DNA of 64,000 bases from Climacteris rufus (GCA_013398175.1 VZRZ01005945.1:745278-809277), one strand, 5' to 3'; shown: positions 47,871 through 62,504, numbered from the stretch's first letter. The notes: generated from the letters alone by a model not told the origin. Numbers and translations: made by a program.

Positions 47871-50800
47871 ATGACATCGAAATTAAACTAAGCAATTCCT
47901 TTAAAAATATTATTTATATTTCTATTATATTATTTAAGGAAAATAAGGTTCTATAAGGTGTGGGGGAAGAAGTTGGCCTTTTAGAACTGATGGAAATAGT
48001 CTAAAATGTGAGGATAAAGCTTTGAATAGGAGTTACTCTATGTCACAATAAGCTTCATAGTAACAATTCATCATTTTCTGTTTAGACATACTCTTTTCTA
48101 GGTTTTAATGAGCATATATATTCATTCTAAAGTTAGATTTCTTGGACAAAGTTTCACAAACTGTATATTGATTCTGAACTACTTTTGCTAACACAGAGCC
48201 TTCAGAAGTTTGTAGATACTGGATATGTTGTGTTTGCAAATTCAATATGATTTCTGAATGGCACCTTTCTACTATTCATATACAATAGAAGCACATGAGA
48301 AGTGAAATTTTTGAACAAAAGTTCTGAGCTTAAGACAGAAACTTATTTTTTCTGTTCTTGATTTCATAGTTTGAAGGGTTTTTTCCTGCTTGTCTTACAG
48401 TGAAGAGAGAGAGACCCAAAGAAAATTGCTTTGACTCTGCAAAGTGTGACAGACTTGATGGCTAACACAACTTATCAGAACGTGTCAAGGTGGCAGTTCC
48501 CTCACACTGAACTGTTCTATTGATCCAGACTTGAGTCAAGGAAAATGCATAAACCCCCTCGTACAAACTCCAGAGACAGGCAATCAGCAGATCCTGAAAT
48601 CCAATTCCAAGTTACTAGTTTCAACATAAACCTCAGAAAGTGGCCAGAGACTGTTCAGGTGAAAATATTCAGGTGAAAAACCTAAATTTTCAGCTTTCCA
48701 ATCTAAAGCTGATAGCTTCAGTCAGTGGAGACAACTAATTAATTACCTGGCATGAATAATGATGGACTATCAGAAGCCTTCTTCAAACTATTACTCAGCT
48801 GCTGAACTGTATTAAACCATGACATTGATAATTGATGCAGTTTGAATGATTTGGAAGACCTGTTGCTTGCAGACAGCAAGGACATTTCCTTTGCCCAATA
48901 TACAAAAATTTCAACATAATTTATTTTGTTTGTGGCTGTGGATTACACAGGTCACTATAGGAGTCATTATAGGAGTTAAGGCAAAACCAAATCTAGTAGT
49001 CCAACATTGTAATATGTAGTGCAACGTTGTAGTGGTCTAAAGTAAGCTTCAATCATGTGATTATGAGATCAGAGAAAATTTTTATAGGAATTTGCACAAT
49101 ATTTTTAATATATATTAATGGATAGTTTGCTTGCACGTTTGCCATGCAAATTTTTGTTTTCTACAGGTATACACATACATATATACATATATACAGTGTA
49201 GATAGATATATATACACGAAGCATAGTGTAAAGGGGTGAAACTTGAAAGGTATTTCAGCAATAGGATAGCTGTTTCTAAAGGATTAGGTACTGGTCATGT
49301 GGACAGTCCTGTGCCACAGTGGAAACAGAAGCTGCCTCATTTGAATCTTATCTTGGGGACTTCCATTCCAGCACTGTCTGTTTTTCTGGTATGGATGTGT
49401 ACGAGGGCAGCTGGTAGAAGCAAACAAACAGCTGTTATGCTAATTTTTATTCCACTTAAAACATGACATAGCAAATACACAGATGAAACCATAAAATGTG
49501 AAGACAACACTGAATAAGCCCACCTAAATGTTAAAGTTACAGTAAAGAAAAAACTCTGAACTCCTCATAGACATTCACAGAATCAGCAAAGTAATCTTAA
49601 TCTATAATCCTTGTGTGATGTAATCTGCTTTGGTCTATCAGCAGAAATCATGCTAGGTCAGCTCATTCCAGCTATGCTTTGGGTTTGTTCTTTTTAATTC
49701 TACTAACTGAGAATTAAGGGGGGAAAAATGAAGTGGGTAAAAAATATTAGACCATGAATATTAAAAAGCTTTATCCCTTTGATGCATATGAGAGTTTACA
49801 GAAGTTAGCAAGCAATTTGGGGAAGTTATTGGGAAGAAAACAAACAGATTTTGCTAGTTGTATAGCCATTAAAACTTTTTTTTTTAAATATCATATCAAT
49901 AAAAACCAGTCCACACAAATATGCTGCTAACTAAATGAAAAATCCCACCTTTTCCCTTTAGTTTGCTTGAGGAATGGTGGTTATCAGTTAGAAGAGAGAT
50001 TAGACTCCAGCTCAGACAGGAAAGGTAAGTGTGAACTGGCAGCTGTCCAGAGTTGGGTTTGTGTGTGTCAGAGTAGGGCACGTGGCAAATGGCTCAGCTC
50101 TGCATCTTTTTTGTTCATTGCTGGCTAGAACTTCATTAATTATATTACTGACAGTTTTCTAAATTAAAAAGAACTATTTGAAAAAATACACAATAAAGTA
50201 AGCTATAACAATGAAGTATTCCTGCCCTGAAAGTAACGGTTTCCTATGTAAAATATATCTTGGATGGGCCAAACCTTATATAAGATTGTTATGTTATGTT
50301 ATAAAACAGTATGTGGAATTAAATTACTTCCCTGCTATACTGAGTAGGAATCACTGATTTTGCAGTCTGTGTTCAGTATTAAGTGCTACACAGAATACTC
50401 AGTTGTGCCAGGGAGGATATGAAGAGATTAGAGAGACTAATATATCACAGACTAACCTCTTTGCTCTGGACATTCACAGGGACACAGGCAATTCTCATTC
50501 TGCTGCTTTCTGGAGTCACTAGATGTCAAAACAAACAAAAAGAAATCAAGATTGCAAGGAAATCTGAAGTTTAAGGTAAGCAACTCTTTTATTAGTTTTC
50601 ATTTTCCGTGTTGAGCACCTTTTCCATACTGAATTGTGAATGTAACTGCCAGCTATAGTTATTTTATAAAATAAAAATAAAAATAACCTCAGAGGCTGAA
50701 CTAGCAACAATGAATTTACCTTTTGGTTTATATTTTCTTTGTGGAATTCCTGAGTTATAGTAGTGTTGATCTCAACTTTTTTTTAAGTATGGTAAGAAAA

Positions 50801-53704
50801 ATACTTCTAGCAAAGAGGTAAAAATTGGAGTATTATTCGGAGTTGCTTGTTCCTTGCAAAACATCGAAAGTCTGTATGGATACATAAAAACCACATGCTA
50901 GAAAAGAGGTAAGCAACATAAATAATGTTTTTTATCTTCATAGAATCATATAATATGTTAAAGGGTAATTTAATCTTACATAACATAATCTCTCATCATA
51001 ATTAATTGTTTTATAAAATAGGTTAATAGTAGATAATGAGTTCTAATTAAACACCACTTGTATGGCATCCTTGCTTGTCCCAACAGGAGAGATAATCTAG
51101 TTTATTTTCTTAGTATTTTTGAAACATATACTAAACTGTTAGGGTTATGCTAAAATTTCTGATTCTTGTGTGGATTACCCTTTTCTGGCTGTGTTCCCCA
51201 TCAGTAGTATCAGCAGTTCTGGAAGGGGCTTTAGAATACAACCTGTAAACAAACAGTTAAACAACAACTTTACACTATGGAGAGAGTGGTGTTTCTTAGA
51301 GGTGTTCATGAACAGAGAAATAATTGTATTTCAAATGCTTACTTGATGAAGGGAAAAGAGAAAGACGAAACAATTCTGAAAGAGGAAAGTAAAAACTGAA
51401 GAAAAATAAGGACTTCAAACCTATTATTGAAGCCCTAACTGTTGTGTAATATCCTGTGTAAGTGTACAGAGAAGGGAACTATCCAATTAGTCATATTACT
51501 AAATGCTACTGGTTTGCATTGCTAAATTTTCATGTATGTAGGGAAAACAGTCATAGCAATAGTGTCAAGTAAGGTATTTTAATCTTTTTGGAAAGCATTG
51601 TGAGCCTCATTGCTGAAGATATTTGCTAATTCTATAAATTCCTAGGTTCTTTAAAATATGTAGTGAAGCGGTATTTAATTTGCCATTTATTATTTTATTA
51701 AGTACTAAATGTGAAAAACAAATACAGTTTTGATCAAAAGTTATTAAAGAAATGAAACTTTTGAGTACTTGTAATTAATTTACAGAAAATTTTCTTAAAT
51801 GTAGATATAAAATTAGAGTTCTCAAATAGACATCAGTAGAAGCCAGGTGGCAACAGTAGGAGTATAAAACTGAGCTGGCCTTTGAAACTCTTATTTTAAT
51901 GTTGTGTATAAGCCTGTTGATGTTATAAGGGAAACTTTATGCTTATGCCTACAGTATTTTGTCCAAAAATACTGATTTTTAGCAAGTAGGCTTTTGTGTT
52001 TAATTTTTTTTTTTAATGAAAATAAATAACTGCTCAGTAAATGTCCTAATCTGTTTAGGGCTAAAATTTAATAAATAAGGCAAGGCAAGGTGGTAGTCCT
52101 CTTGTATTTATGTGATCCTCGTGGTAGCAGAGAAAACATTTCTACCAGCTGAATAATTCAGCATTTCATAGCTTTACCAAGGGCAAGGAAGTGAGTCAGG
52201 AGCTTTTGCTGAGGAGTTAGGAAGGGACTTAACTGGGAAGGGATTTGAAAAAATAAAATAAAATTTTAAAATGGAGCTACTCCTCAGGGAGGAACTGAGT
52301 CAAAATTATGGAAAGATAAGAAGATACAGAAACAGCTATAAATTCAAACCTGAGACTACTGGCAGTTGTTAAAACTTAGTCTTTGAAGAGTTTTGATTTG
52401 TTATTCTGGCAATGTTTCTGGAAGAAGATATCTTCAATGAATGGGAATCTTGGCTGTCTTGTAGATTTCCTTAATTTAATTTTATATTGTGGATTTTTAG
52501 GCCCAGAGAGCATAGTCAATAGCAAATATTGCTGTACTAGAAATTGCTTATGAAATTTTGGTGTGTAAATGATACTGGGAGAGAGTACCTCTAACACAGA
52601 GGAAAACATTTGAATTTATAGAGCTCTTCTTCCATTTTTTTGCTGTAGGCAAACTCAGAAAGTAACCTAGTGAAAGGCCTAAAAAGCATCTGCATCGTAC
52701 TTTACAAAGATGAATCTTAGATTTAAAAGTCACTTTTCTAGGTCAAGAGAAAAATAAAGAAAAGGAGAGAACATCCACTTATTTGGCACAGAGCTTTAGG
52801 TGCATATTTCCTCTTAATCTTTGCATAAATCCATTATTTTAATTATAAAATGGTTTTGTCTTCTATACAGCCATAAAACTATCAAAGACACTGTGGTAAT
52901 GGGCAAATTTGAGAACTCAGTCAGGTCACACCCCACCTTTCCCATCAGAACCCATGGGGAGTGCTTGGCTGCTCTTTGATTCTCCTTGTGTGCCTTCTGA
53001 GTTGTGTTTCTTCTGAGCTGATTATTTTTACTTTTATTTTTGTAAATGTAGTACAGGTGTTAAGGGAATTATAGATAGATAAAATGATGACTTGAAGATA
53101 CTTCAGGGCAGGGGAGGAGGAAGGATGAGATGAAAGTGGGGAAAGGATCCGTGTAGGAGGGAATATTTGCTTATTTTAGCTAAAATTGTGGATTCATCTG
53201 TCTTCTTATCCTCAGAACTTCTTTGTGTGAATTAGTCCAAAGGACTTCAGGAACTGTTAAGAAATTTCACTAAATCTGCTACAACTCCAAGTATGTAAAT
53301 GAGGCCTGTTAAAGTGGAAAATCTCTTGTGTCTCGTGAGAGCTATCCTGAGATGCTAAAATCAGTGGATGCAATAGAAAAGAAAAAAAAAGAGCCAAACC
53401 AAATGGGTGAGATTTGAGTTAATTTATAGTAGTAATTTAAAACTTTTTATGACATAGTTATTTTTTCAGCTAGTTACTACACTTTATTTAACAGTAAAGC
53501 TGGTAAGAGAAATGGGCTGGATATTTTTATTCATAGTGTGTTTGCTGCTGTTCTATAATCTAATCTCTGAAGTGACTATATTTTGTTGGTTTTGCTGCCT
53601 TGGGAAACCCTGTAGCTGAATTAGATCCTAGGCTTACTTGTAACTTTGGTGCTATATTATCGCAACACAACAAGATTTTTTAACAGTATTCCACTGAATC
53701 AGAG
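47871..53704. other. Long AT-rich stretch, no gene seen
   Basis: No coding region or RNA gene recognised. It includes a 15-bp ATTCAGGTGAAAA doublet near 48656-48683, an AT/ACA microsatellite at 49168-49217 (listed), and a possible CR1 tail scrap near 50941-50975 that I do not count. Frames are below about 80 codons. Confidence 0.55.
49168..49217. repeat. TATACA/TA microsatellite tract
   Basis: Imperfect ACATATAT and GATAGATA units over about 50 bp. It is simple-sequence DNA likely to vary in length. Confidence 0.8.
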
Positions 53705-53857
53705 AAATGGAGTCTCCTTCTTTAGATGTATTCAAAAGCTGTCCATAGATGGTTCTGGGCAATCAGCTCTGGGTGGCCCTGCATGATTAGAGAACTTGAA
53801 TGGGATGGTCCAGAATTTACTTCCAACCTCAGCCAGTCTGTCATTCTGTGATTCTGC
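53705..53857 (+). mobile_element. CR1 LINE 3'-end remnant
   Basis: AATGGAGTCTCCTTCTTTAG, then TATTCAAAAGCTGTCC, then GGGATGGTCCAGAATTTAC, then TTCCAACCTCAGCC and finally TCTGTCATTCTGTGATTCTG. This is the plus-strand order of the avian CR1 3' end including its tail. Only about 150 bp remain, typical of a 5'-truncated insertion. Confidence 0.9.
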
Positions 53858-55479
53858 AAACATTCCAACAAATCTATCAAAATATGCTTCTTCAGGCCTA
53901 TGAATGGCTTGATGATTTTTCAGAAGTAGCATTTGAAACAGTTCACATAGTCCTCTTTCTCTATGCCTCAATCTGCTACAAAGACTTTTCTGTGAATCTT
54001 AAAAACTGTTCTTGATCTTAACTGCAGGTGTTATTTGCACTGGATTTGTCAGCCAGGGGCTTGTACTGTAAAGGAAGAGAGCACTCAGGAAAGGCTTATA
54101 AACTTTACCTTTCAAGTATACACTAAAACTGAGATTCAGCTGAAGACACGGGGACATCTAAATTTCAAGCAAGCTGTCTGTGTGGCTTCCCACAAAGCTG
54201 TCTAATTTCATGAGGTATACACTGCTCCCTGGAGTTGTGTGCCCACAGGTAGATATGTAATGCCATTTAATGCACCTTATGGTAGGACGGGCAGATATGA
54301 CTGTGAATTTATAAAATAAATTATAGATCTTATAAAAGATCTCTATCTCTCTGCCTTGGCAGCTGAAGTCTTAAGCAGCATATAACACGTTTATGCAACT
54401 GCATCCCATCTGTTATTCACCTGAATCCCCTTTAATGGTTTATGGACTGGCTCTCACCCAAGTACAATGGAAGTCTGAACACTCAGCTCAGCTCATATGT
54501 AGAGTTTGTCTGTGGGTGCTTAAATGTAGGCATCCTAACTTAGTTAAATCCTACCTTAGAATCCAATTTCTTAGTGTGAAAATGATGACGAGGTCTCTGA
54601 AAATCTGAATGCTTATTTAAAGAATACAAAAGCTGTTAAGAGACGTGGACCTTGGCACCCAAGGGAGTTTTCCTCCTACTCCACTGGAGTTAAAACTGCC
54701 GTGGTTCCCTGTCTGAAGTTCACCCAGTAGCAAGGCCAAGCATGTGTTATCAGTACGTGTACCTATACATGCTCAATTACTGCCTGAGTAAATACACAGC
54801 AAGCAGATGAATTTGTGAATTGCAAATCACAGGAAATCGTGAGATACTTCTATGGACCTCATGACTAGAGCATGTGAGTTTTTAAGTTCTTAAAACCATT
54901 AATTACCACTGCTGTTAGAGTAAGATGTGTCACTGTTCCCATATAATAGATAAGAAAGCCTCCTACACAGTGGTATACAGTTAATCACGAGAAGGTATTA
55001 ACTTCTAGTGGCTACCTACAGGTATTAAAAAAATATCTTTAACAGGAAGTCTTGGTTTCTTAAGCTGTGGATCCTCTTTTAGGTATAGCACCTTTTTGAG
55101 GAAAAAGCAGCTGCTACATTGCCTGATGATACAAGCCACTGCAACATATTTAATTATCTAAAGAAAGTACTACTGTAAGAGTTAGAAAAGTGTATTGAGT
55201 ATAGTACACATGGTGGTTTGGGACTATACTGAGTTTCATTGTTGTTTGTTTCCTTATAATAAAACTCTTTGGTATATAGGCAACAAATTATAAAAGTATT
55301 TTTTCTTTGTGAAGGAAGTAGATGTTTAGTAAGAGAAGCTCTCTTTCTGAAATGGAGATTATACCATGCAGAAATGTATTGCTGCACAAGTGGTAAGAGT
55401 CTAATGAAAGCTGTGCATGGCAGTGGTAACTATTATATAACCAATGGTACTTTGTATTTTGAAGTACTGGATACTATGA
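53858..55479. other. AT-rich stretch before an old CR1
   Basis: No gene recognised. The last few hundred bases (from about 55270) keep an open plus frame that runs into the CR1 ORF1 remnant. Its upstream part has no similarity I can name, so the true CR1 5' limit is uncertain. Confidence 0.45.
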
Positions 55480-57725
55480 AGGATGTCCTGTGTGATATTA
55501 GAGCTATGATAAATGAGAGAAAGATGTTACACACGCCACTAGATGCTCATCCACATAGTCACCAATGACACTGCCAAGGAAGACCCTGAGGCTAGCAAGG
55601 GTGACTAGAGGGCTCTGGGGGCAATGGTGAACAGCATGGGAGTATGGGTTTTATTCTCAATTCTTCTGGTGAAGAGGAAAGGCTTGGGCAGAAGTAGACG
55701 TGTTTTTCATGAGATACCAGGAGTATCTGAGATTTAGTGGGGTCCCTCATGTGCCTAGTGTGCTGAGATGAATGGAAGGAAATTCTTTAAAAAAGACAAA
55801 GGTAAGGAGAAAGGGAATTACTGCTGACATAAAGTAGCAGCTTGAATGTGGGAAGTTCTTTTTTGGTATGGGCAACCATGTAGTTAAGACCTTGCAGGTC
55901 AGGGTCAGAGGAGAGGCCAGTAAACATTATGGCAGAAGCATGTTACAGACACTCTGAATGTGAGTGAAGAAGTGACAGCCTTTCCTATACAGACTAAAAC
56001 TTGTGTATTACAGACTCTGCTTCTCATAGGGTACTTAAAACTCCCTGACACCTGACAAAAGGCTGGTACAGCAGGACACAGACAATCTCAGAAAATTCTG
56101 GAAGATGTCACGTATAACTTTATACTAAAAGTATTGTATGTCACAAGCAGAGATGATGTTTTCCTGGACATGCTTGCCCTCTGAAGAGCTTGTTGGGGAT
56201 GTGACAGTCAATGACAGGCAGGCCTGGTCAGTGACCATGAAATTGCAGAGCTCAAGTCCTGAGGGGATTCCTGAGGAAGGCAAGCAACAGAACACAGATC
56301 CCAAACTTTAAAAATGTAGACCAGCTTATTCAGAGAACTGGGAAGTATAACCTGGTGGGAAACAGTATTGAAGGGCAAAGGAGCTCATGACAGTTAGCAG
56401 ACATTTAAGGACCGTCTCCTCCAAACAAAACAATGATCCATCCTAGTACTCACGAAAATTAGTACATATATCAGAAGTCTGTCTTGGTTAAACGAGAACC
56501 TGGCTACGGTCCAGTGCAAAAAGAACATTTATAGAAGTAGAAGTGAGAGCAGGCTAAGGAAGAATTTAGAAACATTGCTTGGGTAGGTACAGATGGTGTT
56601 AGGTAGGTCAAATAGTGGAAGAGGATAAAGTCAGTGATCTGAGTAATCTCAATATATACAGATCCATGGGACTATAAGGGAGGCATCTGTGAGTACTCAG
56701 AGATTTCGCCAATGTTGTATGAGGTCACTCTCAAGGTGTCCTTGAAAGGTTGTGGAGACTGGGAGAGTTTCCTGATGACTGGGCAAAGGAAAATGCTACA
56801 ACCATCTTCAGAAAGAGCCAAAAATTATACCAATGAACAAAGGGCAGGTCAATCTCACCTTCATTCCTGGAAAAATCATGGAATGAGTCCTCTAGTACAC
56901 CATCTCTAGACAAATGAAGGAGAAGGTGGTGAATGAAAATATCCAGTACAGACGTACAACATGTACATTATGCTTTGGCCACTTGGATTGCCCTTACGCT
57001 GTTTAATATGTTGATCAATGATCTGGAGGAGGAGAAGGAATGGACCCTGATCAAGTTTGTGCATGATACCAAACTGGCAGATGAGGTCAATGTGCTCGTT
57101 AGTAGGACTGGCATTCAAGGACATGTAGACAGGCTGGAAGAACAGGCAGACTTGAATCTATTGAAATTCCAGGAGGGTTTTGTGCAAAGTCCTTCATTTC
57201 AGATGGTCAACAGTATATTGGGCTATATTGTAGCCAAAAAATTGAGGGAACTGATTATTCCTTTTTACTCAGCATTTGTAATATTGCATCTGGAGTGCTG
57301 TGGCCAAGTTTGGGTTCTTCAGCATAACAGAGATTGACAAACTGGAATAAGCCCAGACTGTTAGGAAATTGGAGCAACTGTCCTCCAAAGAGAGGCCAAG
57401 AGAGAGGTCTGTTCAGCCTTACGTAGAGAAGGCTCATGATGAACCCTATCAGCTCTTAAACTTCCTAGTGGGAGTTTAAGAGAGAAAATAGAGACTTACT
57501 CCTCCCCAAGGTGCACAGTAAAAGGATGAGAGGTAATTGAGGCACGTTGCAACAAGAGAAATTCTGGGTAGACATAGGGTTGCCCGGAGAGACTGAAATC
57601 TTGGAAATACTAAATTCAACTGAAAGTTGCTCTGAGCAACCTAATGTACATTGTTTTGAGAAACTGGTTGGTCCAGGTGATGTCCAGAGGTTACTTCTCA
57701 CCCATTCCAAAATTATTTTTGGACT
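55480..57725 (+). mobile_element. Old, long CR1 LINE with ORF1 and ORF2 remnants
   Basis: A decayed CR1 whose parts remain in order. ORF1 esterase block: about 55546-55600 translates to IVTNDTAKEDPEAS, like the HxGTNDTA motif, then RALGAMVNSMGVWVLFS. ORF2 endonuclease: about 55935-56000 has AEACYRHSE, in the place of VCYRPP, and about 56020-56060 aligns to the MGDFNYPD block but with the catalytic residues replaced. Linker: 56280-56460. Reverse transcriptase: 56756-57180 has FNMLINDLEEEKEWTLIKF followed by VHDTKL, so the catalytic FADD has lost its first Asp. The 3' end near 57600-57725 has GAGCAACCTAATGTACATTG and GATGTCCAGAGGTTACTTC. Frameshifts and stops are frequent. About 2.25 kb of a usual 4-4.5 kb is present. 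The conserved order shows one insertion, eroded and with deletions. Confidence 0.88.
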
Positions 57726-60700
57726 AAAATGAAAGTCGAGGCCTTTGGGATGTATCACTGGTTTTGTGCCATTACGAGCTAGGAGCTATTTCTAGTGTCA
57801 AGAGTATAAAGCCTCTAAGTACATATCTGAAGAGAAGGGTAAACTCTCTTAGTCCTGAATAGATATATTTTCTGGGATAAAGACAGTTGTTTACTTTACA
57901 TGAAATGAGAAGCATTCAGAGCCAATTCTAAGGACTATGGATGAAAGATAAACTTTTAATTTTTTCCACTTTAATACCATCACAGAGACAGAAGGTAGCT
58001 CACGTCAGAAAACCTAGTAAATGTGTATTCAACATGGTCTACAACATGTCACTCAATATATGGCAAGCAACAGGCAGTACCCACTGGAACTGTGCACTCT
58101 TGCATTCCTGTTATCATTCTACATGTGACCTCCTCACATGAGAAGGACTCAGGTGCTTAACTTTAATCTCTTATCCTTGGAAATGGTGGCCTCAGTCAAT
58201 ATTTAGGTTTTTTTAAGCAAGATCCATGTAATACAAGAGAGTTATTTTTGATAGTTTTAATGAATCACAATATCCACTCCACTCTGGCCCCATTCTCCAC
58301 CAGATGCATTTAGAAGGAAAAATTATACAAGATTATGTTTAACATGAAAACCTATCCTCTGTGGCATAGGCATGACCTGAACATATACTCTAAATATGTA
58401 CTTTGCTAGCGAGACTTTCCTCTGTTTAGCTATGAAGTTTTCCTGAAGTTTAGGCTATGAAGTTTTTCCTTCTGTGTTCTCAGCATGAAAGAGATAACTG
58501 CCAGGGGAATTAGAATTTTCAACACTCTTATCTTACCAATGACAATCCTAAGAGAAAGAACCTGAGGGTGTCACTGTTATGCTCACTGGTACAAACCCAA
58601 CTGAATGAACTGAACAGTTACTTTAGTCTAATGTGATTTATCATAATTTGATGTTAAAGATAGTTCAAATCTTTCCCTAGATTTTTCTTTGAGTTTGCTC
58701 TTGAATTGTAATAATCCCACATATGACTCTTTCACCATTTAAGCAAATAAAATTTGAACTCTTTGTGGTGATATCTGTACCACTATTAGTTGGACTCAGC
58801 TGCTGTAGGTGAATAAATTTATATTAAAGAAAGCAACTGGAGAATAACAGGACAGAACTACAATATTGCTGTTGCACATTGTTTAGGGTACGGCCCTTGA
58901 GATTAGTGGTTATTTTGTCCCATTCTTCAGTTTAAGATGCAAATAATTTTTTGTGTAGTAGAAACAGTGCAAATAAATTTTAGATTTTCAATATTGTGAC
59001 TAATCTATACTGTGGTAGTCCATACTGTGAGCATATCAACATTGATGTGCTGTAGTCAGTTGCCAGATCTTGTTTTGTTTAAGTAAGCAAATCTGGTTGT
59101 GAGATTGCTGGGAGAACTTAGCCAGGTATTCATGCACTAGCTATTCAGTAGGGTAAATTGCATGTACTAATCCTGTTACACTTAGACTGATGATAATGGG
59201 TCTCTGATATCTGCAGAGACTATTCAAAAGTGATTCCTTTAATCATAAATATGATGCTGTAACGTTAATGCTATTATATCAGAGTGCACGGTATCCCAAA
59301 AGCCCAGACATTTAGGTACTCTGGAATATTGCAAATAATTATCCCCAGGCTGTTTTAAGTTCCTTTGAGTTTTTATGCTATATTAAGTTTTGGGTTGTAT
59401 GGGGTTTCTTCCTTAGGTGGGTTTTGAAGGATTTCTGGAACAGGGTAGCACCACTGGTTTCTCAACCTGCTTTTACAAAGTAATGGATATAGAAAATTTT
59501 GTGTAGAGAGAGAAGAGTTATATATATATTTGAGTAGAAGAGCAATACACATTGCTTTGCAAGGTACCTTCTTGTCATCCTGAACTAGTTGTTTCGTGAC
59601 CAGTAAGTTGGGTGAGACTGAAGAGTTGTCATGATCTTGAAGAATGTTTGCTGTGCAGTATTTAGACAAACTTTGGTTGTTATGTAGATAAGAGCAGTTT
59701 TGACAGAGAATTAGAACTTGTCAGACAAAAAGCCTTGCTGGAGAGAGCTATCATTAGGAGGCATTGCTCATTCTGTATAGCAGATGGACCGAACTGTTAG
59801 ATGCATCTTAGCCATATCTTTTAAACTCCACAGTCTCTGTATCTCTGAAATGGGGCAGATAAATGTAATAGGGGCACTATAACACTTAGTTAGGTATTTG
59901 TACAAGTTAGTATATAAAATCATTAATGTGTAGAATTTAAAAATATATTTCTGCAAATTGTAGCTCCTCTTTACCTTCATTTGTGGTACTGGTCAGTGCA
60001 GTAATCACTAACAATTAACACACCTTCTACCTCCTTCACTTTTATCTGGGCACAGTGCCAGGCATATTATTAAGAAATAAAAGTTTCTTCCATTTTGCTA
60101 GCTCACACCAAGGTGTTACTGACTTCTTCCTTCTGATGAACTTAGCATTACTTCTCCAACTTCTATGCACTAAATGGCTTTTTCTCAACTACAATGTAAA
60201 GAGCACATCTATACTAAGTAGTCTGCTGACGAGAAGATCAGATGTCTTCAAAGTTGTTAATCAGTAAATTAACTTCAAGCACTCATTTTATTGCTGCAGA
60301 TACACACTTAACTAAGATTCTCTTGCCCCAGATTAGATTCAGCACTGGCAGAAGATGAACTAGCATCCTTGTGCTGCTTCTGCATACTCAGCTCTAATTT
60401 GGACTGTCTCCTTTGGAGATCTGATGCACCTAGTTTGCATACCAAACTGGTCAGGCCCTAATGAAAGTACTGCATCACCAGTATGGCACAGTGTTTAGTC
60501 TGAATGAAGTTACATCACTTCAAATATACTGTGCCTTTGATCTGCAGGGATAAAGATGCCATATATGGCCTCAATGTAAAATATATAAATATTTGTGGAT
60601 TGTGCTCATCTATTTCAGAATAAAACAGATACAACGAACATTCTACAAAACCTGGCAGCAGGTTCTCAAAGGGTAGCTTGATTTGCCTCTTTTCATTGTT

Positions 60701-62500
60701 ATCCTTTTTATATTACCTACTATCAAAGAAGAGGCAACTTTCTTCTGTATCTCTGCCTCTAAATTTGCAGAAAGATCTCTAATTTGCGTGCACTTTTTAA
60801 AGATTGTTTTATCTGTGAAAGGGTTTTAATGATACTTTTCTGTTCTAGAGATAAAGCAAATTTTTTTAATAAGGGTTTTTATCCTGGCACCACCGAGCTC
60901 TTTCTTGCAAGTTAGATATTACAAATTTTGAGAAATAGGCTGATTTATTTGATAACTCTTCTTTCCTTGCTACAACAGAATCTTATGCCTCATTAGTTTG
61001 TGAGTTTCATCAGTTTGTGTGCGTTTCATCAGCAAGGCCAAAATGAGAGTTCTTCTCACTTTTTGACAGACCGTAAAGCATATAGGGAGAAAGATGTAGA
61101 AATGATAAAATGTAGGGAAAACTGACGTGCAGTGGGACTTCTGGAACAGATTGATTTCATGCTGTTTCATAACAAAAAGGTAAATGTCACAGAACAGTGA
61201 AAAGAGACAGTTTCAAAAAAAATCCCTTAGATATTTGAAATCATAATAATTTTTTAGGTGAAATCCTTGGCTCCAGAGAAGCCAATAATGAACTTCCCAC
61301 TGAAGGTCATTTCTCATCTTTTGCCTCCATTTGAGCTCAGCTTACTTCCTTAGGCATTATATGTCTCTGCCTCCTGTCTCCTATCTCAGGACATGTTAAC
61401 AGTGAAACAGAAACAGTGTATATAGTTTTAAACAGTAAGCATCAGCAGAACTCCTACTTCCCCAGTTTTAATTGTGTTACTGAATGAATTTATTGTGTTT
61501 TGATTTTGCTTGTTTTGTCTGCATCTATATTCAACATATGCCGTCCGATTTTAAATGTAAAGACAACTTCTAGGTCTGAGTCAAAACCTCTAGTTACTTA
61601 TTTGGCTTTGAATAAAGAAATGTAGGGGTTTGTTTGTTTAGAAAAATTTCATTTGGGAACTTCATAAACTTTCAGACTACTCAGCTAAAGAACAGAAGGA
61701 CCATCTTCCACAGAATATTTAATATTTAAGAGCATTATGAATGCTTACATCAGTATGTGTCAGAAAACCAAATGCTTTCACTGATTGAAACTCTTTCCCC
61801 ATCTTTGTTTTGCACTTGCCTTCTTCCATGCAGCAGCACTTTGCAGACCTATTCATATTAAGTACATGATGTTCACTTGTTCTGAATGATGTGGGGATGT
61901 GTATTTGCTTCCCTCTAACATTCTTAACTGAAATTTGTGTCTTTCCTTCATGTGTCAAGAGAATCCACCTTCATGCACGTGTGTGTGTTGTGTGTTGCCT
62001 CTTCCACAGGCCTTTCTGATGTCTTTGCCTAGAACATCATGTGAAGAGGCAGCCACTTACACTCATGTCATGATACTCCACTTACAGAGTTTTCCCTCTT
62101 TGCTTTATCATGTTCTCTGCCAAGATGTTCTTTCGATGTGTAACTTGTAGTCACTCAAGAGAAAAGTAGGGAGGCCCCAACTGCTCCTAGTTTCATAATT
62201 TACTGTGAACCAGTAAATGGAAAAATGATCTCTGATTGCCACTATACAAGAGTACTATAAATATTTGTACAGCATCTTTATGTAGGTCATTTTGGGAGCT
62301 CATCTGCATACAGCTGTGTCTGGAAAAAAGTACTAGTAATGGCACTAAAGAAGGAGAAAAGCAAGAGCACCAAATGCTGTCACATCCTTGTAGGTAAAAC
62401 AATTGATATTTGTGAAGATCTAGTTGCTTAACAAACATATTTGAATATGCAAAATGCATCCATGATTTAGTAAGATCTCAAAGAAAGATTTAGTAAAAAT
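57726..62500. other. AT-rich stretch between two old CR1 copies
   Basis: No gene recognised. A local tandem duplication of about 24 bp occurs at 58427-58470 (listed). A minus frame of 98 codons (59373-59669) lacks any domain and is treated as chance. A GTTTCATCAG doublet lies near 61004-61032. Confidence 0.55.
58427..58470. repeat. Imperfect tandem duplication (about 24-bp unit)
   Basis: TAGCTATGAAGTTTTCCTGA is followed directly by TAGGCTATGAAGTTTTTCCT. The two units differ by small indels, a local slippage duplication. Confidence 0.75.
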
Positions 62501-62504
62501 CTGG

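Noticed and set aside
50941..50975. ATAGAATCATATAATATGTT, possible CR1 tail on minus
   Set aside because: Only about 20 bp resemble the tail, and the flanking sequence lacks the TTGGAAGGGACC and CCAACCCC blocks that would confirm it.
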